Shown here: piece after piece, positions 36,531-44,625 of the stretch
How the letters are laid out: each line of letters starts with the position of its first letter
Numbering within the stretch: the stretch's first letter is position 1
Assembly: GCF_030433715.1 (NCBI RefSeq)
Contig: NZ_JAROCC010000011.1
Span: 62,001 to 126,000, forward strand
DNA from: Sporosarcina highlanderae
GTDB taxonomy: Bacteria > Bacillota > Bacilli > Bacillales_A > Planococcaceae
DNA length: 64,000 nucleotides
Direction: 5' to 3'
Notes under the pieces: generated by a model
Database searches by the model: none
Told to the model about the DNA's origin: nothing
What the model saw: the letters and a program-made list of their open reading frames with translations, nothing else
Made by a program: the position numbers and the translations under genes

Positions 36531-37096
36531 ATGGGTAAGTGGGGTGCTATTATTCTAATTTTGTTTGGTCTATTAATTTCATTTGTTACACTAATTATAC
36601 TTTTGGTTTTCTTCGTTATGGTTACAATTTCACTTGTTAAAAAGAAACCATTTCCTAAAAAGACATTGCTTACAGTGGTATCTGGAATGGTAATTGTATC
36701 CTTAATATATGTATACGAGGTGTTTTTTTTTCATTTAATGAAATTAACAAAACCTATATTCAAAACGGACCTGGTCCTGTTTTATCACCCACAGGTGAAT
36801 TTACAGCTAATGCTTACTACGAACCGTATGGCGGTGCAGCAGGAGGGGTTAATATGTGGGTAGAAATAACAAAGCACAATGAAAATGATATTAAAAAAGT
36901 AATATATTACAGCGATGCGAATGACAATATTCTTTTAGATTGGGTAGATGAAAAAACGTTGTTCATAACAAACGCAGGACCCTATAAAAGCAACAGCATC
37001 AAATTGGATGTAGAGCATGAGATTTATCATGATAGGGGTTTAGCCTGTCGGAGTTGGTTATTGAAAGATGAGTATGAAACTTGTTATCAGAAATAG
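36531..37096 (+). pseudogene. DUF5412-like membrane protein with a frameshift in a T9 run
   Basis: The first frame starts at 36531 and encodes two membrane segments, then enters a run of nine T at 36723-36731. Beyond it the conserved sequence (NEINKTYIQNGPGPVLSPTG, then YYEPYGGAAGG and a C-terminal ending KDEYETCYQK) continues in another frame to 37096. One extra T would join both halves into about 188 residues. This may be a real mutation, a homopolymer sequencing error, or slippage on the T run. The family assignment to DUF5412 is from memory. Confidence 0.72.
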
Positions 37097-37172
37097 TCTT
37101 TTAATAGAGGATTTCAATATTTCGTATCGAATTAACTATACTGACAGCTAATTTTAAAAAGGGGTTTTATAC

Positions 37173-37544
37173 TTGGAAAACTATAAAGAGAAAGCAGTAA
37201 CTTTTCTTCAATTAATCGTCGCGGGAAAAATTGATGAGGCGTACGAAACATACGTAAGTCCGGATTTGCGTCATCATAATCCATACTTTCCTGGGGATGC
37301 AGAGTCATTGAAGCAGGCGATGAAAGAGAATGATGGCATGAGCCCGAACAAGACGCTTGATGTGAAACAAGCGATAGAAGAGGGAGAAAAGGTAATGATT
37401 TTTTCCCATATTAAACAAAACCCGGAAGACCTTGGCGGAGCCGTTGTCCATATTTTCCGTTTCCAAGAAGGCAAGATTGTTGAAATGTGGGATGTCGGAC
37501 AAGCAGTACCAGAAGATTCACCGAATGAGAATGGGATATTTTAA
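37173..37544 (+). CDS. SnoaL/NTF2-like protein
   Basis: A 123-residue alpha+beta cone fold typical of SnoaL-like polyketide-cyclase-related proteins: an N-terminal helix pair with LIVAGKIDEAYETYVSPDLRHHNP, then beta strands ending in VVHIFRFQEGKIVEMWDVGQ. It starts at a TTG after AAAAAGGGG. Many members are small-molecule binding proteins or isomerases without known substrates. Confidence 0.88.
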   Translation: MENYKEKAVTFLQLIVAGKIDEAYETYVSPDLRHHNPYFPGDAESLKQAMKENDGMSPNKTLDVKQAIEEGEKVMIFSHIKQNPEDLGGAVVHIFRFQEGKIVEMWDVGQAVPEDSPNENGIF

Positions 37545-37548
37545 TAAA

Positions 37549-37584
37549 GGGCAGGCAATCATACAAATTGATGATTGCCTGCCC
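37549..37584. terminator. Strong hairpin between convergent genes
   Basis: GGGCAGGCAATCAT pairs perfectly with ATGATTGCCTGCCC. The T tract is weak. Confidence 0.75.
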
Positions 37585-37592
37585 ATATTTAT

Positions 37593-37814
37593 TTACCTTC
37601 TCCTCTTTCTCGGATCACTTTCGACCTTCTTGCTTCTATCAACGATTACTTCAAACTCAACAAATACAAAATATCGGTTTTCATCCATCTCTTGAACATT
37701 GACCACTTTTCCGTTTCGGCCTTTAATCCTAACATTATCACCAATGGTAGGTATCGTTCTTAACGCTTGATTGAGTACATACGTATTATTTTCATAGAAG
37801 TGAATGGAATACAT
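37593..37814 (-). CDS. Small basic protein, unknown
   Basis: A 73-residue protein with a compact beta-rich composition (TIPTIGDNVRIKGRNGKVVNVQEMDENRYFVFVEF), like a small SH3-type barrel, and a basic tail (PRKRRR). AAAGGGG lies at good distance before the ATG. No family was recognised; the basic tail could bind nucleic acid. Confidence 0.6.
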   Translation of the reverse strand: MYSIHFYENNTYVLNQALRTIPTIGDNVRIKGRNGKVVNVQEMDENRYFVFVEFEVIVDRSKKVESDPRKRRR

Positions 37815-37907
37815 ATTCTTGTCCCCTTTGTGGTAGTTTGATAGTAGATTCCATTCATTCTATGAAGGGGACAGGAATTTAGAACGTGCGGGACACTCCG
37901 ATTGGTA

Positions 37908-37961
37908 AATCAAAAATAAAAACGGTAAGTCAATGATGGTTGTCCATCAATGGCTTACCGT
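37908..37961 (-). terminator. Terminator of the 61-residue gene
   Basis: On the minus strand ACGGTAAGCCATTGATGG pairs with CCATCATTGACTTACCGT and is followed by TTTTTATTTTTG. Confidence 0.85.
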
Positions 37962-37986
37962 AATGTATTAATTATATTGACAGATG

Positions 37987-38172
37987 TTATTTTTCTTTTT
38001 CGCGTTTTAGTGGTGTGTCGTAGATATCGCCTTTCACGTCAAAGTCCTTTGCAAGTTCTTGGCTGCGGTTTTCTCCGAGATCATTCGTATTGCTGTTCGT
38101 GTTCAAGCCCCTCTTGTACAGTTCTAAACTATTATGAGTCCTTTCGTTCATCGTCTTTTTGTTGTTTTTCAT
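37987..38172 (-). CDS. Small hydrophilic protein, unknown
   Basis: A 61-residue protein, highly charged and rich in Asn and Lys, with no hydrophobic core. A near-perfect AGGAGGTGA ribosome site 8 bases before the ATG and a strong terminator support a real, well-expressed gene. The composition is like small spore or stress peptides, but no signature was recognised. Confidence 0.65.
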   Translation of the reverse strand: MKNNKKTMNERTHNSLELYKRGLNTNSNTNDLGENRSQELAKDFDVKGDIYDTPLKREKEK

Positions 38173-38311
38173 GGAATGGTCACCTCCTACTTCGTACTAT
38201 GCACGGGATTGGAAGATGTATGCATACTGCATTGCAATTCACACTCATAAAAGGGATTTTCGCTCCGCTTGTCGAATAGTGTAAGAACGAAATAGAAAAG
38301 GGGAAGTGCAC

Positions 38312-39898
38312 ATGACGGTTGAACAGTTTTTAGAGGAGCAAAATAAAACGATTAGGGATTTTCACATAACAAGAGCCAATAGTTCTTGGATGGCGGCGAC
38401 AACAGGGGAAGATGAATGGAATAAAAAAACGGCAGCTGCGTCGAATGCAGTGAACGTCTATCTTTCAAATCCAGAACGTTTTGAGCAAGTGAAGGCGTAT
38501 CTTGCGCAAGAAGACTTAACGACAATCCAGCGTCGCCAACTAGAAGATCTTCAAACAGGTATGGCTGGAAAGCAGATTCCAGAAGATGATTTAAAAGAAA
38601 TGGTGGAGCGCTCTACGGAATTGATCGGCATATTTAATACATTCCGCGCAACCATTGATGGTAAATCGGTATCTGAAAATGATGTTCGCCAAATTTTGAT
38701 AAAGAGCAATGATTCGGCTGAACGTGAAGAAGCGTGGCATGCGAGTAAGCAGATCGGGAAGGAAGTAGAGGAAAAGCTATTAACCCTTGTCAGAAAACGG
38801 AACGAAGTCGCGCGTTCATTAGGATACGAAAACTACCATCAAATGAGTTTCGAGCATCAAGAACTTGATCGGGACGAGATATTTTCTATCTTCCATAAGC
38901 TAAAGGACCTTTCCGATGAGCCATTCCGCCAGATGAAACTTGAGTTGGATAGCGAATTAGCGGAGCGCTTTGGTGTTTCTATCGATGGGCTTCGTCCTTG
39001 GCATTATGCAGACCCGTTTTTCCAAGAAGCACCGCCTTCCAAAGACTTGGACTTAGATCCGTTCTACGAAGGGAAGGATCTTGAGCACCTGACAATTGAA
39101 ACATTCAAAAGCATGGGGATGGATATTACGGATATGTTAGCGAACAGCGATCTATATCCGCGTGATAAAAAGAATCAGCATGCGTTTTGTTCAGACCTTA
39201 ACCGGGAAGGCGACGTCCGCGTATTGTGCAACAATGTTCCATCCGATTATTGGTCGACAACGATGTTGCATGAATTCGGACATGCCGTTTATTTCAAATA
39301 CGTAGATCCGACACTTCCATTCCTATTAAGATCTTGTGCACATACACTGACTACGGAAGCGATAGCGATGCTGTATGGTCGTTTCGCGAAAAATCCGGAT
39401 TGGCTCCAGCAGTTTTTAGGGATAGACGATGCTGAAGTGGCGGAATTGGAGCCGCTTATCAATGAATCCTTGCGTAAGCAAATGCTTATCGCAGGTCGTT
39501 GGATCATGACGTTTTCATTCTTTGAACGCGAACTGTATGAAAACCCGGATCAGGATTTGAATAAATTGTGGTGGAAACTCGTAAAGGATGTACAATTCGT
39601 CAATCCGCCTGAAGAGCAAGACTTCCCGCATTGGGCAGCGAAAATCCACTTTACGCTTGCTCCGGTTTATTATCAAAACTATTTATTGGGTGAACTGACG
39701 ACGTCCCAACTGCAAGCTTATATAGAGAAGAATATATCCAAGGATCTGTTCACTCCTAAAGTCGGGGCCTATTTGGTGGACGAGTTTTTTAAACCGGGTG
39801 CACTTTATCCATGGAATGAAAAGATTGAAAGAACGACCGGCGAGAAGTTGAATCCCCAGTATTTCATTGACCAGTTTGTGTCGGGGGTATTGGTTTAA
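38312..39898 (+). CDS. M3-family zinc metallopeptidase
   Basis: A protein of about 528 residues with the zincin motif HEFGHAVYF near residue 319 and a downstream glutamate in TTEAIAMLYGRF. It is cytosolic, with no signal peptide. The M3 branch (thimet/PepF-like) cleaves short peptides. AAAAGGGGAA precedes the ATG at 38312 by 8 bases; the GTG at 38306 is less likely. It is followed 28 bases later by the DIP1984-family gene. Confidence 0.88.
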   Translation: MTVEQFLEEQNKTIRDFHITRANSSWMAATTGEDEWNKKTAAASNAVNVYLSNPERFEQVKAYLAQEDLTTIQRRQLEDLQTGMAGKQIPEDDLKEMVERSTELIGIFNTFRATIDGKSVSENDVRQILIKSNDSAEREEAWHASKQIGKEVEEKLLTLVRKRNEVARSLGYENYHQMSFEHQELDRDEIFSIFHKLKDLSDEPFRQMKLELDSELAERFGVSIDGLRPWHYADPFFQEAPPSKDLDLDPFYEGKDLEHLTIETFKSMGMDITDMLANSDLYPRDKKNQHAFCSDLNREGDVRVLCNNVPSDYWSTTMLHEFGHAVYFKYVDPTLPFLLRSCAHTLTTEAIAMLYGRFAKNPDWLQQFLGIDDAEVAELEPLINESLRKQMLIAGRWIMTFSFFERELYENPDQDLNKLWWKLVKDVQFVNPPEEQDFPHWAAKIHFTLAPVYYQNYLLGELTTSQLQAYIEKNISKDLFTPKVGAYLVDEFFKPGALYPWNEKIERTTGEKLNPQYFIDQFVSGVLV

Positions 39899-39925
39899 TA
39901 GAATCAAAGCAAGGGAGAGGTTTGG

Positions 39926-40381
39926 ATGAAGCTTGCGGAGGCATTGATTGCACGGGCGGATTACCAGAAAAGGATTGAACAGCTGAAAAAACGGATTGGG
40001 ATGAACCTGAAAATCCAAGAGGGGGAGGAGCCTGCGGAGGATCCGAATGCGATGCTCACGGAACTTGACGGTATCATAAAAGAAGTGACCCTCTTAATTC
40101 AGCGAATCAATAAAACGAACTGCTCCGTCAAATTTGATGAAACTCGCACGCTTGCCGATGCATTAGTCGAGCGTGATCAGAAATGGGATAAACGATTGAT
40201 CTTGTCCAAATTTGCGGAGGAGGCGTCTATCCGGAACGATCGTTACAGCCGTACTGAAATCAAGATCATCAGCACGGTGGACGTTAAAGCGATTCAAAAG
40301 CAGGTCGACCAATTATCGAAAGAGTTCAGGGAGCTTGATACGAAAATCCAAGGATTAAATTGGACTGTTGAATTGATGTAG
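39926..40381 (+). CDS. DIP1984-family protein (septicolysin-like)
   Basis: A 151-residue helical protein recognised as DIP1984 family from MKLAEALIARADYQKRIEQLKKRI, MLTELDGIIKEVTLLIQRIN and the TLADALVERDQ block. Despite the old name septicolysin, it has no signal peptide and is coiled-coil-like, so a cytosolic function is more likely. It is directly followed by a structured, tRNA-like sequence (40400-40537), and an RtcB ligase gene lies about 5 kb upstream. Confidence 0.88.
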   Translation: MKLAEALIARADYQKRIEQLKKRIGMNLKIQEGEEPAEDPNAMLTELDGIIKEVTLLIQRINKTNCSVKFDETRTLADALVERDQKWDKRLILSKFAEEASIRNDRYSRTEIKIISTVDVKAIQKQVDQLSKEFRELDTKIQGLNWTVELM

Positions 40382-40399
40382 ATCGGGCATGCCCGAAGA

Positions 40400-40537
40400 A
40401 CAGTTTGCAAGTCGGTAGCTGCTTATGGCAAAGGTGAGTGCAATCCCGCCGACTGGGGAAGTCGGACTCAATGGTAGGTAGATGGGGCTATACCAATCGG
40501 TTCGAATCCGTCATGAACAATTGACGCCCAGTACTGT
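40400..40537 (+). ncRNA. Candidate structured RNA with tRNA-like parts
   Basis: ACAGT (40400-40404) can close with ACTGT (40533-40537). Inside are a D-arm-like element with AGTCGGTAG loop between GCA and TGC (40407-40421), a 17-base arm with 5-bp stem and 7-base loop (CCGAC TGGGGAA GTCGG, 40449-40465), a stem TGGTA/TACCA (40472-40495) and a T-arm-like CGG TTCGAAT CCG (40498-40510). The spacing is wrong for a decoding tRNA and U33 is missing. Y RNAs that mimic tRNA occur near RtcB or Ro60 in bacteria. The terminator at 40629 could end the transcript. Confidence 0.42.
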
Positions 40538-40628
40538 GACAATTGTACAAATCGAATGTTAATGTAATGACCATGCACTAATTTGCGTAGGCAGTGAGGG
40601 TGGGATAGGGGTTCCTTTATGGGGAGAG

Positions 40629-40662
40629 AAGGCATCTATGCTTGAGGCGTAGGTGCTTTTTT
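40629..40662 (+). terminator. Terminator after the DIP1984/RNA unit
   Basis: AGGCATCTATGC TTGAG GCGTAGGTGCTTTTTT, with two G-T pairs. Confidence 0.85.
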
Positions 40663-40685
40663 GTGTTTATTCGTTTTCGGAGGGC

Positions 40686-40785
40686 TTTATGAGTTTTTAA
40701 GTACGTTTATGCGTGTCTTGGAAGGTATATGCGTGATTTATTGGGTTTATAAGCTTTTGGATGAAGTTATGCATATTTTATAAAA
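40686..40785 (+). repeat. Degenerate tandem array A, five 20-bp units
   Basis: The core TTTATGCGTGTTT recurs with TAT at 40688, 40708, 40728, 40748 and 40768, exactly 20 bases apart each time. The unit tails vary. The array fills the space between the terminators at 40662 and 40782 and has no ORF. It shares its consensus and orientation with array B at 46773. Confidence 0.8.
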
Positions 40786-40828
40786 AACGTCCCAACACCA
40801 GCTCATCAATAGGTGTCGGGACGTTTTA
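40782..40828. terminator. Bidirectional terminator of the ABC-F gene
   Basis: AAAACGTCCC..ACACC pairs with GGTGT..GGGACGTTTT, with A and T runs on both sides. Confidence 0.92.
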
Positions 40829-40839
40829 TGAATTAAAGT

Positions 40840-42681
40840 TTACTCTGCTTCTGCCATCCATGATTCATAATAGGAGGTTAGTGTTTTCTCTAAATCTGCT
40901 ATTAGGGATTTATTCATTTCCAAGCCTTGCTCCTTCAATAAAGCAAGTTCAGCTTCTAACTTTGCTATTTCAGCTTCAAGGTCAATTGATGTTGTTGTTT
41001 TCTTTTTGACATTAGCCTTCGGTTTTACTACTACTACTACTTCTTCATCTTCTTCAGTTCGAATTTCCCGCCATTTCTCTCGAGCCCAATCGAACGGACC
41101 TTCAAAAGTGGATAGAGTACCATTTTCCAGCCATGCAGTGCGGAGGAAGAGTTTATTCAGGAAATATCTATCATGGGAAACGGCTAAGATTGTGCCCGGG
41201 AAGTCTTCAAGTGCCTCCTCCAAAACTTCTCTCGACTCGATGTCAAGATGGTTTGTCGGCTCATCCAACACGAGGAAGTTAATATCTTGATGCATTAATT
41301 GTGCTAGCCGCAACCGCATTCGCTCGCCGCCACTTAAATCAGAAATCCGCTTGAACACATCAGGTCCGTAAAACATGAACTTAGCAAGAATATGCCTTGC
41401 ATCGCCCTCTGCGACACTTACACCATCCCGGAATACATCTATTAATCGGGCTTTTGGATTGGCGATTTCAAAGTGTTGAGAAAGGCTTCCTACTTTCACA
41501 TTGCTACCCAATTTGCTCAACCCGCTGTCTACAGGCAATTCGCCTAAAAGAGCCTTCAAAATGGTCGATTTTCCACTACCATTACGACCGACAATTGCCA
41601 TCCGGTCTTTCCAATATACGTTGAGGTTCGCATCCTTCAGCAACAGCTGTTCACCGAAAGATTTCGAAACAGCTTCCATCACAACGACTTCTTTCCCGCT
41701 TCGTGGTGCGGCCTCAAAAGCGAGGGCCATTTTCTTCGGGTCGATCAACGGTTTTCGGACTTTTTCCATTCGTTCCAGTGCTCTTTCCATATTGCGCGCT
41801 TGTCGATGAAGACCCGCATTCGGAGGATTGGCTTGATTCGCCCATATTCTCAATCGCTTGATAGCTTCCCTCATCTTCCGAATCTTTTTCTGCTGTTCTT
41901 CGTATTCTTGAAACTCACGCAACAGTTGTTGTTCCTTTTCAATGACGAAAGAGGAATAATCTCCGTGATAAATCCCGATCTCACCATCTTCCAAATCAGC
42001 AACCTTCGTCACGACTCGATCAAGAAAATAACGGTCATGAGAAACGATGACGACCGTTCCTGTATATCCGTTCAGAAACTCCTCGAGCCATTCCACTGCA
42101 AAAAGATCGAGATGGTTCGTCGGTTCATCTAATAGCAACAGATCTGGTTTCGTCAATAAAAGCCTTCCAAGCATAATTTTCGTCTGCTCGCCGCCGCTTA
42201 ATTGATCGAATGTCCTTTTAATAAATGGGCTGAGTTGCAGTCCGGTAATGATACTGGCGACTTCCGAATCCATCGAATAACCATTTCGATTCGTGAACGT
42301 TTCCTGTAAGTCACCGTACCGCTTTAAAAGTCTTTCCATTTCATCAGGTCCTGCGTTAGCCATTTTCATCTCAAGGTCAGCCATCTGTGCTTGCATTTCG
42401 CTTAAATCTTCAAATGCTGTATAAAGGACATCCAAGCCTGTCGTTGTTTTATCAAATGAAGGAATCTGCGCCAAATAGCCGATGGTCATCCCTTTTTTAA
42501 AGTGAATGGACCCACTATCAGGCATCTCAACTCCCGCGATCAGTTTGAATAAAGTTGTCTTTCCACTTCCATTCCGTCCAACAACGCCCAATCGCTCCCC
42601 AGTTTTAATATCCAATGATAAATCTTCAAAAATACTATTTCCACCAAGCATTTTACTAATATTTTGTACTGTACAGATCAT
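40840..42681 (-). CDS. ABC-F family ATPase (ribosome-acting)
   Basis: A protein of 613 residues with two ABC domains and no membrane segments. Walker A GRNGSGKTT and GRNGSGKST, signatures LSGGEQTKI and LSGGERMRL, and twice LDEPTNHLD identify ABC-F proteins. These bind the ribosomal E site, as translation factors or by displacing antibiotics. The linker is rich in charged residues, and a C-terminal coiled coil (about 560-610) follows a VVVVVKPK region. The start at 42681 follows GAAAGGAAGCGG. A small ORF and a terminator upstream suggest attenuation. Confidence 0.93.
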   Translation of the reverse strand: MICTVQNISKMLGGNSIFEDLSLDIKTGERLGVVGRNGSGKTTLFKLIAGVEMPDSGSIHFKKGMTIGYLAQIPSFDKTTTGLDVLYTAFEDLSEMQAQMADLEMKMANAGPDEMERLLKRYGDLQETFTNRNGYSMDSEVASIITGLQLSPFIKRTFDQLSGGEQTKIMLGRLLLTKPDLLLLDEPTNHLDLFAVEWLEEFLNGYTGTVVIVSHDRYFLDRVVTKVADLEDGEIGIYHGDYSSFVIEKEQQLLREFQEYEEQQKKIRKMREAIKRLRIWANQANPPNAGLHRQARNMERALERMEKVRKPLIDPKKMALAFEAAPRSGKEVVVMEAVSKSFGEQLLLKDANLNVYWKDRMAIVGRNGSGKSTILKALLGELPVDSGLSKLGSNVKVGSLSQHFEIANPKARLIDVFRDGVSVAEGDARHILAKFMFYGPDVFKRISDLSGGERMRLRLAQLMHQDINFLVLDEPTNHLDIESREVLEEALEDFPGTILAVSHDRYFLNKLFLRTAWLENGTLSTFEGPFDWAREKWREIRTEEDEEVVVVVKPKANVKKKTTTSIDLEAEIAKLEAELALLKEQGLEMNKSLIADLEKTLTSYYESWMAEAE

Positions 42682-42723
42682 TGATTTCCGCTTCCTTTCG
42701 ATTTTATACACGAAATTCGGCAA

Positions 42724-42751
42724 CAAAAAAAGACCGCGTTTAAGCGATCTT
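42724..42751 (-). terminator. Terminator/attenuator in the ABC-F leader
   Basis: AAGATCGC TTAAAC GCGGTCTT (one wobble) followed by a T run ends only 43 bases before the ABC-F start, leaving little room for another promoter. Confidence 0.72.
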
Positions 42752-42797
42752 CCCCTTAAAATTAATGTAAGGATTGAAGTGCCAAACAGCTGTGTAA

Positions 42798-42917
42798 TTA
42801 CTGAAATTGTTTAAAAAAGGGCATACCTATCCCGTTATGCACAATTTCATGAGTAATCGCACATGAAGTGGCTAAATATTCCAATAGAATTTCACGTGCA
42901 TACACAGTGTCCAACAT
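42798..42917 (-). CDS. 39-residue leader peptide ORF upstream of ABC-F
   Basis: ATG at 42917 follows GGAGGTGAGG at good spacing and reads 39 codons (MLDTVYAREILLEYLATSC.., ending FFKQFQ) to a TAA at 42798. A terminator hairpin follows after 46 bases, then the ABC-F gene. This layout fits ribosome-mediated attenuation, as known for several antibiotic-resistance ABC-F genes. It could alternatively be an independent small gene with its own terminator. Confidence 0.6.
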   Translation of the reverse strand: MLDTVYAREILLEYLATSCAITHEIVHNGIGMPFFKQFQ

Positions 42918-43003
42918 TCAATCCTCACCTCCGTTCACTAAGTAGTGGGAAAAGTTTAACATAAATTTGCAGTTAAAGCAATAGGGTCATTAAGGCAAAA
43001 GCT

Positions 43004-43474
43004 TTACTGCATTTCTTTAGTCGGGCCCATTACACCAGGGACCGTCAACCCTGATTGTCGCAATAACACAGTCATTTGACCACGGTGATGCGTTTGGTGA
43101 TCGATAAATGTGCGTAGCAACTTACCACGTGAGATTTCAGTCCCGAATGCAGGAACTTTTTCAGTCAATGAGTCATCTGTAAGGTTTGCTACTGCTTTTT
43201 CCATGGATTCCATCACTTTTTCATATGCTCCAACGATTGCTGTCACGTCTGTGGGTACCGGCTCCTTATGTGCAGGTACTTCGACTTCCAATCCAGATAG
43301 GCCGCCAAAGAAACCGGCTGATCCAACTAAATGCCACGCCAACCAGCCAAGCGTACTATGCCCCTCGACGATTGCCTGATCCAATTTTTCATTCGTAATC
43401 GCCTTGATGACATTCAGCGTTCCACTAGCTGATGCGTTCCAATCTTCATTAAAATCCTCTACTTTACGATACAT
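43004..43474 (-). CDS. DinB-family protein
   Basis: A 156-residue four-helix DinB/YfiT-like protein. The three metal-binding histidines are visible in LAWHLVGSAG and DHQTHHRGQ. The superfamily includes bacillithiol-dependent transferases and damage-inducible proteins; the exact reaction is not known. AAGGAG precedes the ATG at 43474 by 8 bases. Confidence 0.9.
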   Translation of the reverse strand: MYRKVEDFNEDWNASASGTLNVIKAITNEKLDQAIVEGHSTLGWLAWHLVGSAGFFGGLSGLEVEVPAHKEPVPTDVTAIVGAYEKVMESMEKAVANLTDDSLTEKVPAFGTEISRGKLLRTFIDHQTHHRGQMTVLLRQSGLTVPGVMGPTKEMQ

Positions 43475-43547
43475 ATGATTCACTCCTTTATTCTTCTACA
43501 ATAAGTATAGCGAATGGGACAAGTAGTGTCCCTGTAAGTCACTTATG

Positions 43548-44462
43548 TTATGCAACAACTGATTTTCGATATACGACAGGTGTGAATCTCTTCCAGCTTT
43601 CATTCAACTCTTCCCATTCAACGATTTTCCAAGGATTGAAGTATGTCTGTCCGTTTTTATTGAAAAACAACTTATCCTCAATACAGTAGGCTGCATGTTT
43701 AATGATTTCATTTTCGTCCACCCATACGACGACATCTCCACCTGTAAATTCCTCTTTGGTTTTAGCAAAGTCTGCACTCTTTAATCCAAGTGCAAATGTT
43801 TCATCATGAACCCACTCATGGATAATCCACTCATCCATATCTGGCGATGAACTTATTGCATAAAGCGCAGCTGCAAGACAATTTGCACCGGGTTTGGTGG
43901 AAAAAGTATTTGCATACTTTTTCAGGTGGGCAGGTATTGTTGCGGGCGCTTGAATGGACGTCCATTCATCATAAAACTGTGCTGTTTTACAAATTATTTC
44001 TTCTTTGATGGAGGTTGGCAGTCCTATCCACATTGCTCTTTGCAGAATTCCGATCTGTTCACCATTCACCTCTATTACATAATCCTGCGGGATTAAATTA
44101 TTATCAGTTAACAGGGAAAGTGGTCCTGTCAATCCTCTACCTAACTTATACTGAAGCGTAAACAAAGCTTCTTGCTTCTCACTAGGTAATGAGGATATCC
44201 AATCGGGATGCGAAACAACTACAAATTCTGCATCCTTGGAAATATTCCAGTACATATAACTGTTCACCATTTGAATGCCTGTATAGGAGGAGTGTTTGAA
44301 AAACTCCTTCCTTGGAAAAAGTAATGCTCCTTGTAACTCATTTTGATAGACAGGCAAGTCGTTTGCCCTTAAGAAAAATAAATCCTTTTCAGGTATGTAA
44401 TTTTCGATCCATTTATCCAGTTGTTTTTGAGTGGGACGAATCGTGATGTTTATAGTAATCAC
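43548..44462 (-). CDS. Unknown protein, possibly NlpC/CHAP-like cysteine peptidase fold
   Basis: A 304-residue cytosolic protein starting at a GTG. The C-terminal 120 residues contain GANCLAAALYA, then GGDVVVWVDE, IIKHAAYCIED and FFNKNGQTYFNPW. The order of cysteine, histidine (HAAYCI) and polar residue is that of NlpC/CHAP-type peptidases, although overall similarity is faint and there is no signal peptide. The N-terminal 170 residues match nothing I know. The assignment is tentative. Confidence 0.5.
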   Translation of the reverse strand: MITINITIRPTQKQLDKWIENYIPEKDLFFLRANDLPVYQNELQGALLFPRKEFFKHSSYTGIQMVNSYMYWNISKDAEFVVVSHPDWISSLPSEKQEALFTLQYKLGRGLTGPLSLLTDNNLIPQDYVIEVNGEQIGILQRAMWIGLPTSIKEEIICKTAQFYDEWTSIQAPATIPAHLKKYANTFSTKPGANCLAAALYAISSSPDMDEWIIHEWVHDETFALGLKSADFAKTKEEFTGGDVVVWVDENEIIKHAAYCIEDKLFFNKNGQTYFNPWKIVEWEELNESWKRFTPVVYRKSVVA

Positions 44463-44625
44463 CTTTCCTTATGTAAATGGTCTAATTCCAATAATATCCA
44501 AGTAATAAGAATTGTCAATAAGTATTTTTAGTATAGGTTCTTTTCGTTTTATCATTATCCTATATGTATACGCACTCACGTCGAATGGGTAGCCTATCTC
44601 CAGTACATAGTACAGGAGGATTAGC

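Noticed and set aside
40400..40537. A canonical tRNA gene
   Set aside because: The D-arm to anticodon-arm gap is far too long, U33 is absent, and no 7-bp acceptor stem can be drawn.
40686..40785. Array A as a CRISPR
   Set aside because: The period is 20 bp with no separate repeat and spacer, and only the core is conserved.
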